Positions 63,427 through 64,000 of a stretch of DNA of 64,000 bases are shown here, in pieces. The position numbers and the translations under genes are program-made. Under the pieces are notes generated by a model. It searched no databases, was not told the origin of the DNA, and saw only the letters and a program-made list of their open reading frames with translations. The stretch is taken from positions 124,001 through 188,000 of the forward strand of contig CAJUSW010000003.1 in assembly GCA_910589485.1 (NCBI GenBank), written 5' to 3'. The stretch is from an uncultured Duncaniella sp. (lineage in GTDB: Bacteria > Bacteroidota > Bacteroidia > Bacteroidales > Muribaculaceae). Positions within the stretch are counted from its first letter, which is position 1. Every line of letters starts with the position of its first letter.

Positions 63427-64000
63427 ATGGCCACACCCAAGACCGGTACATCTTCGGAAATAACGTTCTCACAATTGAAAAAACTCATTACGGAGCGCAG
63501 GCTCGCCCCGCTGTATCTGCTTCATGGTGAAGAGGGATACTATATCGATGAGTTAGTGAAGGTGTTTGAAGAGCTGTTGCCTGAGGAGGAGCGTGACTTC
63601 AACCTGTACACCATATATGGTCCTGAAACAGGAGTGGAGACCATAATGGATGTGTGCCAACGATTGCCAATGATGGCTGAGCATCAGGTGGTGATAGTAA
63701 AAGAAGCCCAGGCGATAAGGGCCGATGCACTCAACAAGCTCCATTTCTATGCCGAACGGCCCAACCCGTCCACCATACTGGTGATAGCTTGCCGTGGCGA
63801 TAAAGCCAAGGGGAAGGATCTGATAGCGGCGATAAAGAAAAACGGCATAGTATTTGAGTCAAAGAAGGTGACCGAACGCAATCTGCTACCGGTGATTTCC
63901 GACCTGATCCGTGACAAGAATATGACGGTGGCCCCGAAGGCCCTGTCGATGCTCCGTGACTACATAGGCACCGATCTGTCGAGACTGTATAACGAGATAG
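63427..64000 (+). CDS. holA: DNA polymerase III delta subunit, 5' part
   Basis: 191 complete codons, open at the window end. The start is MATPKTGTSSEITFSQL, followed by APLYLLHGEEGYYIDELV, which is the typical N-terminus of HolA in Bacteroidota. Then come LNKLHFYAERPNPSTILVIA and the conserved KKNGIVFESKKV. The delta subunit opens the sliding clamp in the clamp-loader complex. About half of a 340-residue protein is present. It is divergent from the HSDR_N gene. Confidence 0.9.
   Translation, partial: MATPKTGTSSEITFSQLKKLITERRLAPLYLLHGEEGYYIDELVKVFEELLPEEERDFNLYTIYGPETGVETIMDVCQRLPMMAEHQVVIVKEAQAIRADALNKLHFYAERPNPSTILVIACRGDKAKGKDLIAAIKKNGIVFESKKVTERNLLPVISDLIRDKNMTVAPKALSMLRDYIGTDLSRLYNEI

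Overview
The window is chromosomal DNA of a gut-type Bacteroidales bacterium, most likely from Muribaculaceae or a close relative; the family call is inference. The support is two SusC/SusD outer-membrane uptake clusters, DUF4843, PKD-like and GLPGLI family proteins, TlpA-like lipoproteins with or without active-site cysteines, PPi-dependent phosphofructokinase beside class III FBPase, and many promoters of the Bacteroidota sigma form (TTTG, 19-22 bases, TAnnTTTG). No rRNA, insertion sequence, prophage or CRISPR array was seen. One tRNA gene (His) is present.

Layout. 45-3309: clpC and maf on the minus strand. 4133-11325: first SusC-SusD-DUF4843-PKD-like operon, whose SusC signal peptide is put out of frame by a short G run. 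11623-14595: three-gene envelope operon (thioredoxin, trypsin-like protease, GLPGLI). 14816-18481: der, a DUF2007 gene, lepA and tRNA-His. 18693-24893: small membrane protein, cysteine-less TlpA-like lipoprotein and TamB-like protein. 25102-34280: second SusC/SusD cluster, led by a TlpA-type lipoprotein and preceded by a membrane-bound TPR-AraC regulator and a PHP phosphatase. 34394-42294: floA, a PD40-like protein, the nfnAB pair, asnS and an RluB-type pseudouridine synthase with a long Gly/Gln/Tyr/Arg repeat arm. 43369-49108: uronate operon. 49295-54048: fbp (class III), a small beta-barrel protein and pfp. 54655-60795: NlpC/P60 peptidase, an unrecognised gene, an LTA-synthase-like protein, an EamA transporter and pgeF. 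61205-64000: dnaA, an HSDR_N-type protein and the start of holA.

The most interesting region is the uronate operon (kduD, orphan PTS-type IIC, kduI, GltD-like flavoprotein, kdgK, all minus strand). KduI carries what looks like a classic signal peptide, and the IIC has no PTS partner proteins nearby. Together they suggest, as inference, that unsaturated uronates released from pectin or glycosaminoglycans are isomerised in the periplasm, imported without phosphorylation by the IIC, reduced by KduD and then phosphorylated by KdgK.

Other points: a dispersed intergenic repeat (35378-35447 and 63110-63296, the latter bounded by 21-bp inverted repeats), an eroded repeat array at 56711-56935, and a likely degenerate gene of unknown function at 55675-56439. 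Coordinates were read by eye; family assignments rest on motif recognition, not on searches.
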